From Xenopus tropicalis (lineage: Eukaryota > Chordata > Amphibia > Anura > Pipidae): a stretch of 64,000 nucleotides of DNA. The stretch is from positions 45,335,358-45,399,357 of the forward strand of contig NC_030683.2 in NCBI RefSeq assembly GCF_000004195.4. The letters run 5' to 3'. Under the pieces are notes generated by a model. The model was given only the letters and a program-made list of their open reading frames with translations. It did not search any database and was not told the DNA's origin. The translations under genes and the position numbers were made by a program. This document shows, one piece after another, positions 47,320 through 59,829 of the stretch. Numbering within the stretch: the stretch's first letter is position 1; each line of letters opens with the position of its first letter.

Positions 47320-47519
47320 TTAAATGACAGTCTGGGATATGAATATGGGAGGCCTGAATAGAAGTATAGGTAATAAAAAAAAGCAATAATAACGATTTTA
47401 TTGCTGTCAGTGAACTCAATTTGAAAGTTGTAAAGAGGAGAATAGGAGGGCAAATAAGTAAAAACCTCTAATAGTTGCTTCTTTAACAAATGTTGTTAAA
47501 GAAAGAAATGTTTCAAGTC

Positions 47520-48380
47520 CTAAAACCTCTCTTTTTTTATAATCCTATGTAAAAATAAAAATCTTATTGTATGTATATTGCACAATGTACTAACAATACA
47601 CATTTAGAATTATGCTCTGTTTAAAAAGTCACAAAGCACTGGTGGTATCTGTTGAAGGACATATTTTCATATGATTTCATAAATAATATACCAGTGCAGC
47701 TATTTATTCTTTACTTGGCCAAAATAACACATGGGTGACATTGAAGAGTCCTAACGCTCACTCATAAGGCAGTTCCAATTGACACATCATCTTTCACAGG
47801 AGGATCATGAAGATCCTAATTTAAGATCAGATAAAAAAAGGACTTCCTGAATTAATGCCCAAGCCAGCTAGTTGTAATCCTGAAGAGGACAAACAGGCTT
47901 TATAACAATAAATAAATATAGTGAGATGATTGATGCTGGCATAAAATTAAGCATCCATTTGTTAAATACCGCAATGAGGTTAGAGATGAACACACACACT
48001 CTCCATATTTCCACAAATACACTGAGATGTTGCAGGTCAGTTGGGGGTTATTTAGTGTTTTGTGTTTTGTAGAGAACCTTTTTACTGAACTGAAAAATAT
48101 TGAATTTGTATGATATTCTATTTGCTGGTGAATCATAATTATATGATGGTACCAAATCAATTGGCACCAAGTTTTCTGTAAAGCATGAACTTAATCAGTA
48201 GACAACTAACAAGTCTACAAAAGTAACCAGATTAATTTATATAAATTTTTGAATTAATTAACTAAGGACTACCAACAAGTACTGAGAAGTTCCCAGTTAT
48301 GGTTTCCTGGTGAAATTCTCTTTAGCCACAGGTGAATCCACGCTACAATTTTGCCATTTTGCCGAGTAGTTATTAAAACT
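47520..48380. other. Non-coding sequence
   Basis: No exon, element ends or tandem structure seen. Confidence 0.4.
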
Positions 48381-48384
48381 TTCA

Positions 48385-48640
48385 AAGCCCATGAAACAGG
48401 TAAATAAAAACCAAGAGATCCAATAGAACTAAAACTTCAAAGATTTAATAAATCCATGAAACGCATCACGCTGTTACTACTAAAGGTAAACCCAGAAGTT
48501 ACTTTACTAAGTAACAGCGCAAAGACAAAAAGTAGAAAGCACTTGCTTAAATCAGCTGTTTTGTGGATTTTTAAAAAATCTTTGTGGTTTCAATTCCATT
48601 GGATCTCTTGGTTTTAATTAACTGTTTCATGGGCCTTTAA
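48385..48640. mobile_element. Inverted-repeat element, arms about 75 bp
   Basis: CCCATGAAACAGGTAAATAA, AACCAAGAGATCCAAT and AAAGATTT on the left pair with AAATCTTTGTGG, ATTGGATCTCTTGGTT and AACTGTTTCATGGG on the right. No target duplication found. It is a MITE-like foldback element. Confidence 0.78.
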
Positions 48641-49039
48641 TGTATTAATGAATGACTAGATTTGCCTTCCATTATCAGTGCATTTGCTGAAAATTTGCAA
48701 AATTTCCTGCTTTTTTGCTAATTTCTGGCAAAACAAAACTGATACAATTGACTTATTGCTACAAGTAAGTAATGTATTGAGACTGAAAAAAATAGTAATG
48801 GTACATAGAATAATCACTTATATTTATAGCTATTTCCCCACTTTTCCCCACTGTAAGCCAACATTATTTAGCACATCCCTACTGCGGGTTGTGTTATCTG
48901 TTGTATTTCCACCCATTTGGCAAGACCTTATTCCCAATACATATCCAAAACCAAAATGTAGCTTCCAAATTATTTAGATATTTTCTGCTAAAAAATATTC
49001 TTGCTCTCAGCCTTTCAATCTTAAGCTTTTGACTCCTTA

Positions 49040-49232
49040 TCCAAACAGATCTTTGCCTGATTTAGTCATCCACATGCTGGGCCAAATTAGGCTCTGGCAG
49101 GGTTAATTTTCAGACAGATATCAGTTGGGCAGGCCTGCCAGTGGGTCACATACATGTGCCAATAAATTACTAGTTTAATCTGGAGGGACTGAGTCAACAG
49201 CTTTTATTGGCCTGTGCATGGCCACCTTCCTT
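49040..49232. mobile_element. Degraded relative of the AGGTGGCCATACAC MITE
   Basis: CAGATATCAGTTGGGCAGGC and TGTGCATGGCCACCTT match the element at 29697. The left terminal repeat is not found. Confidence 0.5.
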
Positions 49233-50104
49233 TATTCCTTGTTTCTTTTTATACCTATTAAAGTCTTTAAAATGGGATCTGTGTAGGTTATAAAGCTACA
49301 AGCCTATTGCAGATTTGCTAACTATTCATGCGTTAATGCTATTGCTCATTAAAAATGGCCTATTCTTTTTTTTATTATTATTGGCCTGCACTTCATATAG
49401 AATTATAGGGACCTGTCACCTACACATTAAAAATGCACAATAAAAGTTCTTTGCAAATGAAACATGAAACCAAAATTATTGTTTTTATTAAAATATCCAT
49501 ACCTGTTGTAAACATTTTATATCTGAATTGTCAATTATTTATTGCCTGTCCTGCCTCTATGTCTCAGGCATAGAAGTGGTGCAGTCAATTACTTTCCGTT
49601 TCCATTCAGCACTGTCTATATGTTACTGCACTCCTTGCATCACCGGTTCTCCTCATATTCTATAACTGTGTATCCTGCCACAAAAAGGAAAGCCCTGGAG
49701 ATATAAGCGTAGGGGCTGCATGACAAGGGATCCGAATAACCAGCAGCCAGATTACACTGGTTTATGTTTAGAGATTGGCAGAACCAGGTGCAACTGTGAT
49801 TAGGTGAGAAGGAAAGAGTTAAGGCAGGAGAAGGCTGGCCTGGGGAGGGGCGGAGAAAGAGAGGGATGTGATGTCAGAAAAGCACTCACTTCCTTATCTT
49901 CTGAGCAGGTAGAAACATCCCACCACCCTCCCTCTTTTTGCATATTTTGAGAAATGTCAGGAGTTTCTCTTCTTTTGGTTTTCATATTATCTATTAATAA
50001 CTGAATGTGGAATTTTACCTGAATGCATTTTTATATTGTGCTTTCTGTATCTTTATATGGTATAAACTTGAGAGTCAGCTTTGTGTTTAATTCATGTTAA
50101 CAAC

Positions 50105-50225
50105 GATTTCTTGATCCAGGGAATGTTTCCGATCGCCCAGGGGGTCAGGAAGGAATTTTTTCCCTCTTGAGGCATAATTGGCACTAGCTTCAGGTTGGGT
50201 TTTTTGCCTTCCTCTGGATCAAAAT
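50105..50225 (+). repeat. Dispersed repeat segment (GGGGGTCAGGAAGGAATTTT)
   Basis: GATCCAGGGAATG, GGGGGTCAGGAAGGAATTTT and TTGGGTTTTTTGCCTTCCTC with TGGATCA at the end form an imperfect foldback. I recall this phrase as widespread in fish and frog genomes. The following part up to 50711, with AATAAA near 50657 and TGTAACA at its end, could belong to the same longer repeat or to an LTR. Confidence 0.5.
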
Positions 50226-50719
50226 AGTGGATATATGATAATATATTTTAAGTTTTATTTGTCAGATCAGCGGTAGGACCTTGCCAGAGTACTGCACAGG
50301 TCATTTTAGCAGAGGGAGAAAGGAGGTTCTCTCCTGTGACTGCACGGTAGATTGATAGATACAGACGCTACTACTGCTTGTGCTAGGTGACAGCCTGCTT
50401 GGATTTCCTATCATCGAGACACTGCAGGTCCAGGACCGGCAGCAGGGCTGCTGAACTTCTCTCATGGTTGGTAATGCAGCTCCTGCTGGTAGCAGAGTTT
50501 GGGGCCATCCTCTCTGTAGGTAGAGGCAGTCTAATACTCATTCAAGTCTTCAGCGACGAACGGCAGAGCATAGTAGCGACCTCTTATGGAATTATGGCTT
50601 TAGAATATTGCCTTGGTTTAGGCTGGCAAGGTCCTATTTATTTGATAAAATGTGAATAAATGCTGTGGCCATTTTCTCCACCTCTGTCTCCTGGTGTTTC
50701 ATTGAGATATGTAACAAGG

Positions 50720-52540
50720 GGGTTCAGTGGGGTGCCTCAAGGCGAAGGGTCAATTGAGGAGTCCCCTTGTCATGGCCCCTGCCTGCTTTCTGTGATTGTG
50801 AATTCCAAGACTGAAGGAAACAAAGTGTGAAGTATTTATATAGTATAAGTAAAGGGATTTTTAATAATTAACAACACAATAGAAACAATTTTTGATTTTT
50901 TCTTAGGGCAACAGGTCCCCTTTAATAAAAAATATTACAGAATTTTTTTTTAGAAAGCTCTAACACTGCTAAAGTATATTCTGCATAAAATCACATGTAT
51001 CTAAAAGCTGCGTAATTATTGTATACAATGGTATTTTGTTTGTTATAAAAGGTATTAATTTGACAAAAAAAAGCTGTGTAAAAACTACTAAGTGCTTGCG
51101 ATCTTTACTTTATTTCTGCACAGAAATACGTCAGAAATTCTAGTCTAGGGTGGATTAAAATAATGGCAATTTTTTCTGCATTATTCTATCACCCTCCCAC
51201 CACACACATAAACCGTTATAAATTGCCTGATTATCTCTTTCTAATTGTAAGGGATCTCAATTGCAGGAACAAAGAACAGGGAGCCAGATTTACACACATC
51301 AGCTTGGATTCTCATTGGAGGATTTCTTGAATTGTGATACAGTCGCTGGCTCTGGAGATGCGGGGGAAAAGTTTTGGAAAAGTTTTATTGTGCAATATTG
51401 CTTTAAGAATACAACCCTGATGTTTCTGGACTACATCTCACAATATTATTATTATATGTTACATTATTCTGGGATTAGTAGTCCAGCAACAGCTGAGTAA
51501 AGTTTGGTTGAGCAGCACTGTTCAGCAGGGTTTTCAGCATTTAATTTCATTTAGAGGGTTTTTTTTTTTAAGTCTGAACCCCTGAAACATCTATTAAATG
51601 ATTATATTCTGAGGGAGGGGAAATGTTTCAGGAAGTAAGAATTTCCACTTCAAAACAAATAATGATAATAATAAAAATACTGTTACAAACATTATTTCTT
51701 TATTTGGTGCTGCTGCACCTGCCTGACAAGCTAAGTTAAAGTCTCCTTTAAAACATCCAGTGATTATTAGGAAGCTATGTCATGCTTTCCCGTTAGTCCC
51801 GAAGGTTTACAGGTGCAAATAATAACTGTAAAAGTAGACATTATCAAAGATTATTTTACACTTAAAGACAAATGTCAATATCAAAGCCTCTTTTTGTCCT
51901 AATTTGTTTGCATCATCAAACAGAAAATCTATTTTACTAATAGAAAGAGCATCTGGAAACAGACAATAGTTCTTTTTAGCACCCAAAAAAATAACAGACG
52001 GAAAACCCATTACAGCAAGACTTTCCACCTACAGAGCTTGTCTGAAGGAAAGCTTGAAGTCAGACATGTTTCCTGATAATTACTCGGGTCATTATAGATG
52101 GATGGTTTGAGGGAGAAATATCATCTTCTGAATGTACAGTGTTTTTACATTGCTTGCCATAGGTGTTGCACTTCCCCCCACCCTCACTAATAGTGCAGGG
52201 ATGATTACTTTTGCCATTCCTCATTAAATGTAGCAGAAGTGGACAGATGTGTCATAAATTATGATTAGGACAGAAAAGTAGCACCATATGTGCAGTCTGC
52301 AAAGTGCAGTCAGGATGAGTCTGCTGAATTATTCTGAAATGATAAAGCCCTTGGGTGTTAGAGGGGTCTTTTTGCAGATTGTATTTGGGATGTCCTTAAA
52401 GAATTAAACTCTGCAGCAGGATACATGCTTGCAGTGACAGGATGAAAGGGAACATGAAATCAAAATGGGTCATAAAATTTTAAATATCAACAATTCACAG
52501 CCAGCATCTGCAAAAATACTGGACTTTTTGTGCTGTAAAG
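50720..52540. other. Non-coding sequence
   Basis: No exon is seen. A short palindromic relic with GGACTACATCTCAC...GGGATTAGTAGTCC lies at about 51429-51485. Confidence 0.4.
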
Positions 52541-52689
52541 CATGGTCCTTTATAAAGTTTTTTTTATATGTTATAAGACTATTTGTTTAATTTATCCAAT
52601 ATTAAAAAAGGATAATGAAGCCTTTTATTTTAAAATCTCCTAAAATTACTTTAAACAGCCCCCGCCCAGAATAACATACTTTTCTCCCT

Positions 52690-53240
52690 GTGTGCATATT
52701 TATTACGTTTCTCTATTACAAGCAGCTGAACTGCAGCTCTATAACTTAGTTCTTTGTTTAGCATTAAGCTCCACCCCCTTTTGCATTCTGAGCACTCCAT
52801 CTCTCTCCAACTATGAAGACCTCAAAGAAGTGCATACTGGGTATGCTCACTGCCTCTGTGCCATATAACATCAATCAGGCAGGGCCTAGGGCACAACGGT
52901 GGTGGCGCCAGGCAGGTACCTCTTCTTTTACCTACCTCTAGTTCCGGACCCTTTCTTCCCACTGCAGTGGCCACAGCAACCCCACCACCCTGTGAGCTCA
53001 CGCATTGTGTGCTCGTTTGCGCATGCACGCATGCACACGAGGGGGGGGGGGCTGGTTGGGGCACCCGTTCAGCTTGGCCCAGCACTGCAATTAGGCATGC
53101 GCAGTAGGCACATCTTTGACGTCTTCATAGTCACAGAGAGAAGGAGGGCTCAGAAAGTAAAAGAGGTCAGAGCTTAACACAAGAAAGTAATTAAAAGAGC
53201 TTCCGTTCAGCTCTTGTAATAGAGAAACAAAATAAATCTA
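52690..53240. mobile_element. Palindromic MITE split by a hAT-type element
   Basis: The left arm (TTTCTCTATTACAAGCAGCT...CCAACTATGAAGACCTCAAA) pairs imperfectly with the right arm (TTGACGTCTTCATAGTCACA...AGCTCTTGTAATAGAGAAAC). The element at 52880-53087 is inserted between them. Outer boundaries are approximate. Confidence 0.7.
52880..53087 (-). mobile_element. hAT-type MITE, CAGTGCTGGGCC family (copy 2)
   Basis: The ends CAGGGCCTAGGGC and GGCCCAGCACTG are flanked by CAATCAGG / CAATTAGG (52872-52879, 53088-53095; 7 of 8). It is the reverse of the copy at 28700 and longer. It contains a G-run near 53041-53051. Confidence 0.78.
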
Positions 53241-53249
53241 AATGCAGGT

Positions 53250-54925
53250 ATAAAGGTATATTATTATTAGCCACGTGAACAAGTGACACATGGCAGCATA
53301 GAACTATCTCTCCAACCATACATACCATGTATAAAAAGTTCTAACCCTTTGCTCTGATCACAAGTGGATTTGGTATGCAGTAATCAGTTGTTATTATTAT
53401 GCATGAAGAGACATCAGTGGATCATCTGATAAACTTCTATCCACTTCAAGCAGTCAAAAACCTCAATTATAAGCAATGCTTATTCAAGAGATGATGAGTT
53501 TTAGGTACAAGTATTAATACTTTATTCTAAAAGCTTTATTATAACCTCTTGTATGGACCTTTATTATAACCCTTTGTAAAACAAAGAGGGTGACATACCA
53601 TAATTACCTGCTTCTGTCTGCCATTCTGTAGGAGGTAAAAACTGTTCATGGCTCAGTGCAGACCCTCCAGCCCTTGCCCCTTAAAGTGAAACAATAACCT
53701 ATATAAGCAGTCGTTGATATAAATCTATAGGCAAGCATGCATCAGTACTGCAAATGGCTTTTGTACCCATAGGAATGTTGGAATGTTTCACAACCCTAAA
53801 CATAATATAATTTATAGCCTAGTGCTTTGTATATTTTAATTGGCCTTTATACCTTTTCTGACTTATACTGTAAACCTGAGGGCTGTTTTATTCCAGGGGC
53901 CTGTGCACCAGTGTTTATAACTGAAAGGCCATAGCTTGAACTTGCTCTGGGATTATTCCTTTTTTTCCCCAGTTGTTTTCCGAGCATGTTTGACCAACAG
54001 AATATTTTCTTTTATACTGCAAGATAAAAAGATATTTTATTGAAAGAGTGGGAAATAGGAAAAGCATTTGTCTGTGAGGGGAAAATAAATGAGTATTGCA
54101 GCATTCCCTACACTGTTTTCATTTTCAGTCAAGTGAGTTGAACTTTCAGGAGCAGAGCTGTCCAAATACAACCCCCGCAGCCTGCAGCCAGCCCACACCT
54201 CCCTTAGCTCTCGGCACTCTCCTCTTGTGCCTCTCTGCAGATACAAATGCACTGTAGTATTCATTTGTACTTTTACTATTTACTAATTTAGGTTCATAAG
54301 GTTTGGCTTCTCATGCAATTTATTTGATCCATGATTACTCGCAGAATATCTATACAGAGCAGGCTTTAATGGAGACACGCACATCCCGATGCAGTAAACA
54401 TTGCTCTGCATTATGTTGCATTGTATGTATGTAAATCCTGCACTGTTAAAACTTCCTTTATCTCTATATAGAGTGCTTGTGATTTAGTGCAATGCACAAT
54501 GCATAAGGGGAGCCCTGTACTTGAAGGTTGGTCAGTGGCTGGTGTAATGGATAAAGCTCCCCCTGGCACCCCGTTTAATGGCTGTAATGGGTGAAGTAAC
54601 ACAATGTATAATGGTGCTTGACTGTGCTTAACCTAACCCTGCATTTGTGCCTCTACCATTGACTATATAAGAAATGGAGGCCCACAGCCTTTCTACTAAT
54701 TGAGTATCCTACCCCATTTACCAAACTGGCATCCATATTAATCAAACAAATGCACTTCTGAGAGGCTTTGTTAATTGTGCCCATTTGCTCTGTACTATTT
54801 CTGTAGAGTGTTTGAAGTCTATATACCTTTCCTGAATAGGCTTTCCATCCTGTCCTGTATGCTGTTTACTTATTGGAGTATGATTGTGTGGCATAGGCAG
54901 CCCTATGGCTTCCTGTACTTCTTGA
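53250..54925. other. Non-coding sequence
   Basis: No exon, element ends or tandem structure seen. Confidence 0.4.
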
Positions 54926-54931
54926 CCTTAA

Positions 54932-55942
54932 AGGAGAACTAAACCCTACAAATCAATATGGCTAAAAATGCCATATTTTATAAACTGTACTTATAATGCC
55001 AGCCTAAAGTTTCAGCATCTCAATAGCAGCAATGATCCAGGACATCAAACTTGTCGCAGGAGCTCCTCATCTTGGAAGGTGTCTGCGACACTCACATGCT
55101 CAGTGTGCTCTGGGCAGCTGTTGGGAAGCTAAGCTTGGTAAGTAATAAGAATAACTACTACTAAGTCCTAGCAAATTACCAAGCAGAAAATAAGGGCGGC
55201 CTGTAATGTAAGCTAATGCTACAGGGCTGATGATTAAATTCTGATGCTAATTGCACTGGTTTCTGAGCTGCCATGTAGTGATTATCTGTATTAATTACTA
55301 ATTGGCCTTATATTGTCACATTCATATTTTGTATGTACAGTGTATTTTGCATCAGTCCCTAAGCTCAGTAACTGACAGCAGCACAGAGTATGTGCACTGA
55401 ATCAGCAGAAAAGAAGATGAGGTGCCAATGAATTGAACTAAATATAGAAGGAATGTTCTTTAAGGGCTCTGGCACACGGGGGAGATTAGAAAAGACTCGC
55501 AAGTCTTTTTCGGCGATTTCGGGAAATCGTGCTGCCGCGTGTGCCATCCCGCCGGCGACTTACATGTTTTGTCGCGGGCGACTAATCTCCCCCGTGTGCC
55601 AGAGCCCTAAAAAGTATTGTATGGGGCTGGTGGCACCCACCACTTTGCACTTTAGGATAGGAACCAATCAGCAGCTAGATTGACCTGATATGGAATTGAA
55701 GCCTGTCTTTGCTTGTGTCACTGCAGAGCTGTGATTGGCTATCCCTCTCCTGCTGTGCTTCTGGCAGGGAACGTTATGACGCCCACCCTTCATTTAAAAC
55801 ACAGACAGGAACCATAGCAGATCTATAGGGAGCACCAATAAAGGGGCAGTTTTTACAGATAGTATTAATGTTTAGCCCAAAGTGAAACCAGTATTCATGC
55901 CTACAAAATTAGCATTGTTTTCATTAATCCTATATGTCTCCT
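54932..55942 (+). mobile_element. TTAA-type element (AGGAGAACTAAACCC end), interrupted
   Basis: The ends AGGAGAAC and GTCTCCT are flanked by TTAA (54928-54931, 55943-55946). TAAAGTTTCAGCATCTCAAT and AAATTCTGATGCTAATTGCA match a repeat I recall from Xenopus. The small MITE at 55464 is inserted in it. Confidence 0.75.
55464..55607. mobile_element. TAA-target MITE (GGGCTCTGGCACACGGGG ends)
   Basis: The ends GGGCTCTGGCACACGGGG and CCCCGTGTGCCAGAGCCC are flanked by TAA (55461-55463, 55608-55610). It is 144 bp with a CpG-rich body, PIF/Harbinger-like by its target. Confidence 0.88.
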
Positions 55943-55949
55943 TTAAGTC

Positions 55950-56580
55950 TTAGTAATGACTATGTACAGAGTACCAAAATAACGCATTCCTTTGTAAACA
56001 CTATCTTAAGAACAAAGAGAATATTAAGAAAACTGTTAGATAGAGCATGGTATTGTTACACGAAAGCTCATAGCACAGTATAGCCCCAGTTTCATTCATT
56101 CTACTGCAGTGTTAGGCTTTCATTTTATGATGTGTCATTTACGTTTCAGAAGGGGCCTACTGAGAATTCCTTTCTACTTCTGATTGTATTACTGCAGTGA
56201 AAGAGAAAAATGCCTTAGCTTCAATGGTTCAGTGCTCAGCCATAAAGCACTTGTATTGACAGTTAAGAGCTTTGTCTCATCCATAGAAATTGGTGTTTGT
56301 GTATCTGAAGTGCCATCTTATTTCATATGTTCCTTTGTTTAAATCCACTTCAGAGTTAGACTTACTTTTAATTGCAAAAGAAGACAAATAAATAATGCAA
56401 CTTTATGGAATTCTAGCCCTCAAAAACTGATCCTTTAGAAAAATATAATTCCATAATTCCAACGAACATAGGTATTAAATTGCGCAAATGCAGTTGTTAA
56501 TAATCATAACCAGTGAGCAATAAGTTTTGAACATGCTACTACCTGATTGTTATAGGTAACTACACTAGTGTGGTTTAGAG
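55950..56580. other. Non-coding sequence
   Basis: No exon or bounded repeat is seen. Confidence 0.4.
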
Positions 56581-56585
56581 ACTAT

Positions 56586-57415
56586 GGGGCTGATTCACTA
56601 AAGTGCAATAACGCTTATCGCATGTTTTTTTGCGTTAAAATTGACGCGATAAATAGTACCGAAAAAGTAAAAGTACCGAAAAGTACCGATTCGTCAAAAT
56701 CTTTTTGCATGAGTTAAGACGCATATCGCATGCGCTAAATAATGCATCATCGCAAGGCGTTAGTTTAAAGGCAATGGGCCTGATTCACTAAAGTGCGCTA
56801 AAATTTATTGCACGCTTTTTTGCGTTAAAATAGACGCGATAATTAGCGCGCGATTCACCATAGTATTATCGCGTGCGTTAAGTCGCCATATCGCATGCAC
56901 TATTTTTCGCGCGACCGCATGCGCTAGTTTTAACGCATGCGTTAATTTCCGCTCTGAAAAGAATACGATCACATGATTCACAATCACTTAGGCGCGCTAA
57001 ATATCGCATTAGGCTATGCGAAAATTAACACCTACTACAGGCAGGCGATAAATTATAGAAAAGTACAGTAAATGAGTTTTTGGCAATAAAATATGGACTT
57101 ACAGTGTTATTTATTCAAGTTTGTGTCTTTTTACCAAAGGCAATGGGCCTGATTCACTAAAGTGCGATAAAATTTATCGCACGTTTTTTTGCGTTAAATT
57201 AGACGCGATAATTGGTTACGTGTGTTAATTCGTGTGCTAATATAGCAGGCGTGAAATATATCGCGTGCAGCGGGAATTAACGCACGAGCAGAAAATAACG
57301 CAAGAGAAACACTCATCGCGACTTAACAACATCATTGCATCTAAATTTACGCAAGTATCCTTTTAGTGAATCGTGCATTAAGTTGCGAAAAATAAGAAGC
57401 GATAAAATTTTTATC
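56586..57415 (+). repeat. CpG-rich MITE cluster, three heads in tandem
   Basis: The phrase CTGATTCACTAAAGTGC starts at about 56590, 56780 and 57149, each followed by GCGTTAAAAT-type and GACGCGATAA text. Two of the heads are preceded by the same AAAGGCAATGGGC. The sequence is full of GCG/CGC palindromes (CGCATGCG, GCGCGC). An opposite end (TAGTGAATCG) occurs once, near 57366. These are probably nested or tandem copies of one MITE. Confidence 0.7.
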
Positions 57416-57701
57416 CTATGTCCCTATCCCTATGTCTTTAAATCAGCCTCTTTCCATGCTTGCTGCTTGGCATAAATGAGCAAGGCATTTAACTACACAT
57501 CACATATAAAATATGGGTTTGTTCCTGTTGTGCTGAGCTGAGCAATAAAGCCCATTAAAATACATTGCTTAATTGGTCAGTATGGTATCCCATTGGTATC
57601 AGTTTGTCCCCACCCATCTCCTTATTGGGCTGCATTTCCAGTGGAAATTACTTTCATATGCACAAGCTGTAGGCATGTGCGATTAAATAATGAATGATAA
57701 C

Positions 57702-58425
57702 TAGAGATGTAGCGAACTGTTCGCCGGCGAACTAATTCGCGCGAACATCGGGTGTTCGCAAGTCCGCAAATTCGCGAACTTTCTGTGATGTTCGCAATTT
57801 GGGTTCGCCGGCACCGAAAAAATCGCAAAACTTACGATAACGGTACGAATGCTCCGAAAAAGTCGCAAAACTTACGATAACGTTACGAAAGCTCCGAAAA
57901 AGTCACAAAACTTACGATAACGTTACGAAAGCTCCGAAAAGTCGCACAACTTACAATAACGGTACGAATGCTCCGAAAAAGTCGCAAAACTTACGATAAC
58001 GGTACGAATGCTCCGAAAAAGTCGCAAAACTTACGATAACGTTACGAAAGATCCGAAAAAGTCGCAAAACTTACGATAACGGTACGAAAGCTCCGAAAAA
58101 GTCGCAAAACTTACAATAACTTTACGAAAGCGCCGGAAAATACGAAAAAGTCGCAAAATTACAGATCATTTCGAAAAACAGCGTGTGTCAATTTTTCAGA
58201 GAAATTTTTGCTTGATCCCCCTCCTGCATGCCACTGTCCAGGTCGTGGCACCCATTAAACAACTTTAAAATCACTTTTCTGGGCAGAAATGGGTTTTCTA
58301 GGTTTTAAAGTTCGCCTTCCCATTGAAGTCTATGGGGTTCGCAAAGTTCGCGAATATTCGCAATTTTCGGCGGAAGTTCGCGAACAGGTTCGCGAACTTT
58401 TTTTTTGAGGTTCGCTACATCCCTA
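57702..58425 (+). mobile_element. hAT-type element with internal 40-bp minisatellite
   Basis: The ends TAGAGATGTAGCGAAC and GTTCGCTACATCCCTA are flanked by the perfect 8-bp duplication ATGATAAC (57694-57701, 58426-58433). The terminal regions are packed with TTCGC/GCGAA words. The middle is a 40-bp array (about 57815-58140). No coding capacity. Confidence 0.92.
57815..58140 (+). repeat. 40-bp minisatellite, about 8 copies
   Basis: The unit is CTCCGAAAAAGTCGCAAAAC followed by TTACGATAACGGTACGAATG. Variants include GGTACGAATG/GTTACGAAAG and AACTTACAATAAC. Confidence 0.9.
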
Positions 58426-58818
58426 ATGATAACAGGGCTAGGCAACTGGTGGCGGTGCTACTTGCCCAGAATTGCTTCCTTATTTTAATTAGAACTATTG
58501 TATGCCACTTAACAAGCCAAATTGATTCAAACACCAAAAAATGGTAAATTTATCAGGAAAGGGATCATAGGGGTCTGAGATATAATTTTATATAATTTTA
58601 TTCAGAATTCAAGACAAAATGTTGGTGCCATTTTGGAAATAGGTTCATAGACGGTCTCACTTGTGTAGCCAAGCCATTGATAGAACACTGTACTTCTTGA
58701 TTTAATCTATTTTGCTTCAGGTTAAAACCCATCTGGGCACTCTCAGAGCTCAGAGCTCTGATATGAGGAATGGGAGGAACATTCATTGTTTCTTTTTATT
58801 GAGGGAAATGTCACACTA

Positions 58819-58980
58819 GGGGGCATATTTATTATACTGATGATGTTGCCCATATCAACCTTTCAGCAATTGGATTTGAATGGTCATCTACAAGTTCGAA
58901 AACAGAAGCAAAGACCTGACTGGTTGCTATGAACAACATCACCAGGGATGTTGGCTTGCACACTTTAATAAATATGCCCC
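58819..58980. mobile_element. Short MITE (GGGGCATATTTATTA ends)
   Basis: GGGGGCATATTTATTA and TTAATAAATATGCCCC form the inverted ends. CTA lies on the left and TAG on the right. About 162 bp, non-coding. Confidence 0.78.
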
Positions 58981-59221
58981 TAGGTATTTATGCCCGTTGA
59001 AAACAATCCTGGAGAAGAAAATGCTGAGGGACAATACAGCATATGGAGCAGAGTTTGCCCTAAAAATGTACATAAGTGTTATATTTACACAGATCCATCT
59101 ACCCCATTTGAGCAGTGACAGGTAGATGCCATCTATTACACTGCCTACAGGCAAAGGGCAGTACTAGCTTTTTCTCCTTTAGCAGAAAAACACCCAGGTT
59201 TGAAGTAGCTATGAAAAGTTG

Positions 59222-59822
59222 TGGTCATACTCTAGCATACCCCTACTTTCTTGCCTTATACTTTCTTCCCTATTATTTATAAATTACACTGTTTACATAG
59301 CAAATAGTTCACTCTTTTCACTATTTAAAATGTTATTCCTGAACCAACAAATGTATTTTTTAGTTATAATATTGGTGTGTAGGCAGCCATCTCTGTGTGT
59401 TTGCCTGATTCCAAGCTTTCAGAAGAAGTCAGCACTACACATTAGAACTGCTTTCAGGTAACCTATTGTTTCTCCTACTCCCATGTAACTTACTATTAAG
59501 TGTTATTCTGATATCTACTGGGAGCTGCTATCTTGCTGCCTTCCCATTGTTCTGCTGATTGGCTGCTGGGAAGAAGGATATATCACTCCAACTTGCAGCT
59601 CAGCAGTAAAGTGTGGCTGAAATTTATCAGAGCAAAAGTCACATGGCTGTGGCACCCTGAGAAATGAATAATATGGCTTGCCCCATGTCAAATTTTTAAA
59701 TTAAATATAAAAAAAAAATCTGTTTGTGTTTTTGAAAAACAGATTACAATGTAGGATTCTACTAGAGAAGCTCTATTAACTGATGTGTTTTGAAAGAAAA
59801 CGATTTCCCATGACAGTATTCT
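59222..59822 (+). repeat. Partial Xenopus repeat (TTAA-type, right end)
   Basis: CACATTAGAACTGCTTTCAG, TTGCTGCCTTCCCATTGTTC and CCCATGACAGTATTC followed by TTAA (59823-59826) match a repeat I recall. The left end is uncertain. Confidence 0.55.
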
Positions 59823-59829
59823 TTAATAA

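Larger units (their letters stand above)
47090..47500 (-). mobile_element. Degraded AGGGGTGGTTCACC TTAA-type MITE hosting another MITE
   Basis: On the right, GGGAGGCCTGAATAGAAGTA and AAAAAGCAATAATAACGATT match the reverse of the element at 11595; on the left, CAGTCTCTCATTTAAG matches its flank of the target. The palindromic element at 47126-47319 splits it. Confidence 0.6.

Noticed and set aside
50387..50659. 90-codon open frame
   Set aside because: No domain; it lies in a block that looks like a dispersed repeat or LTR.
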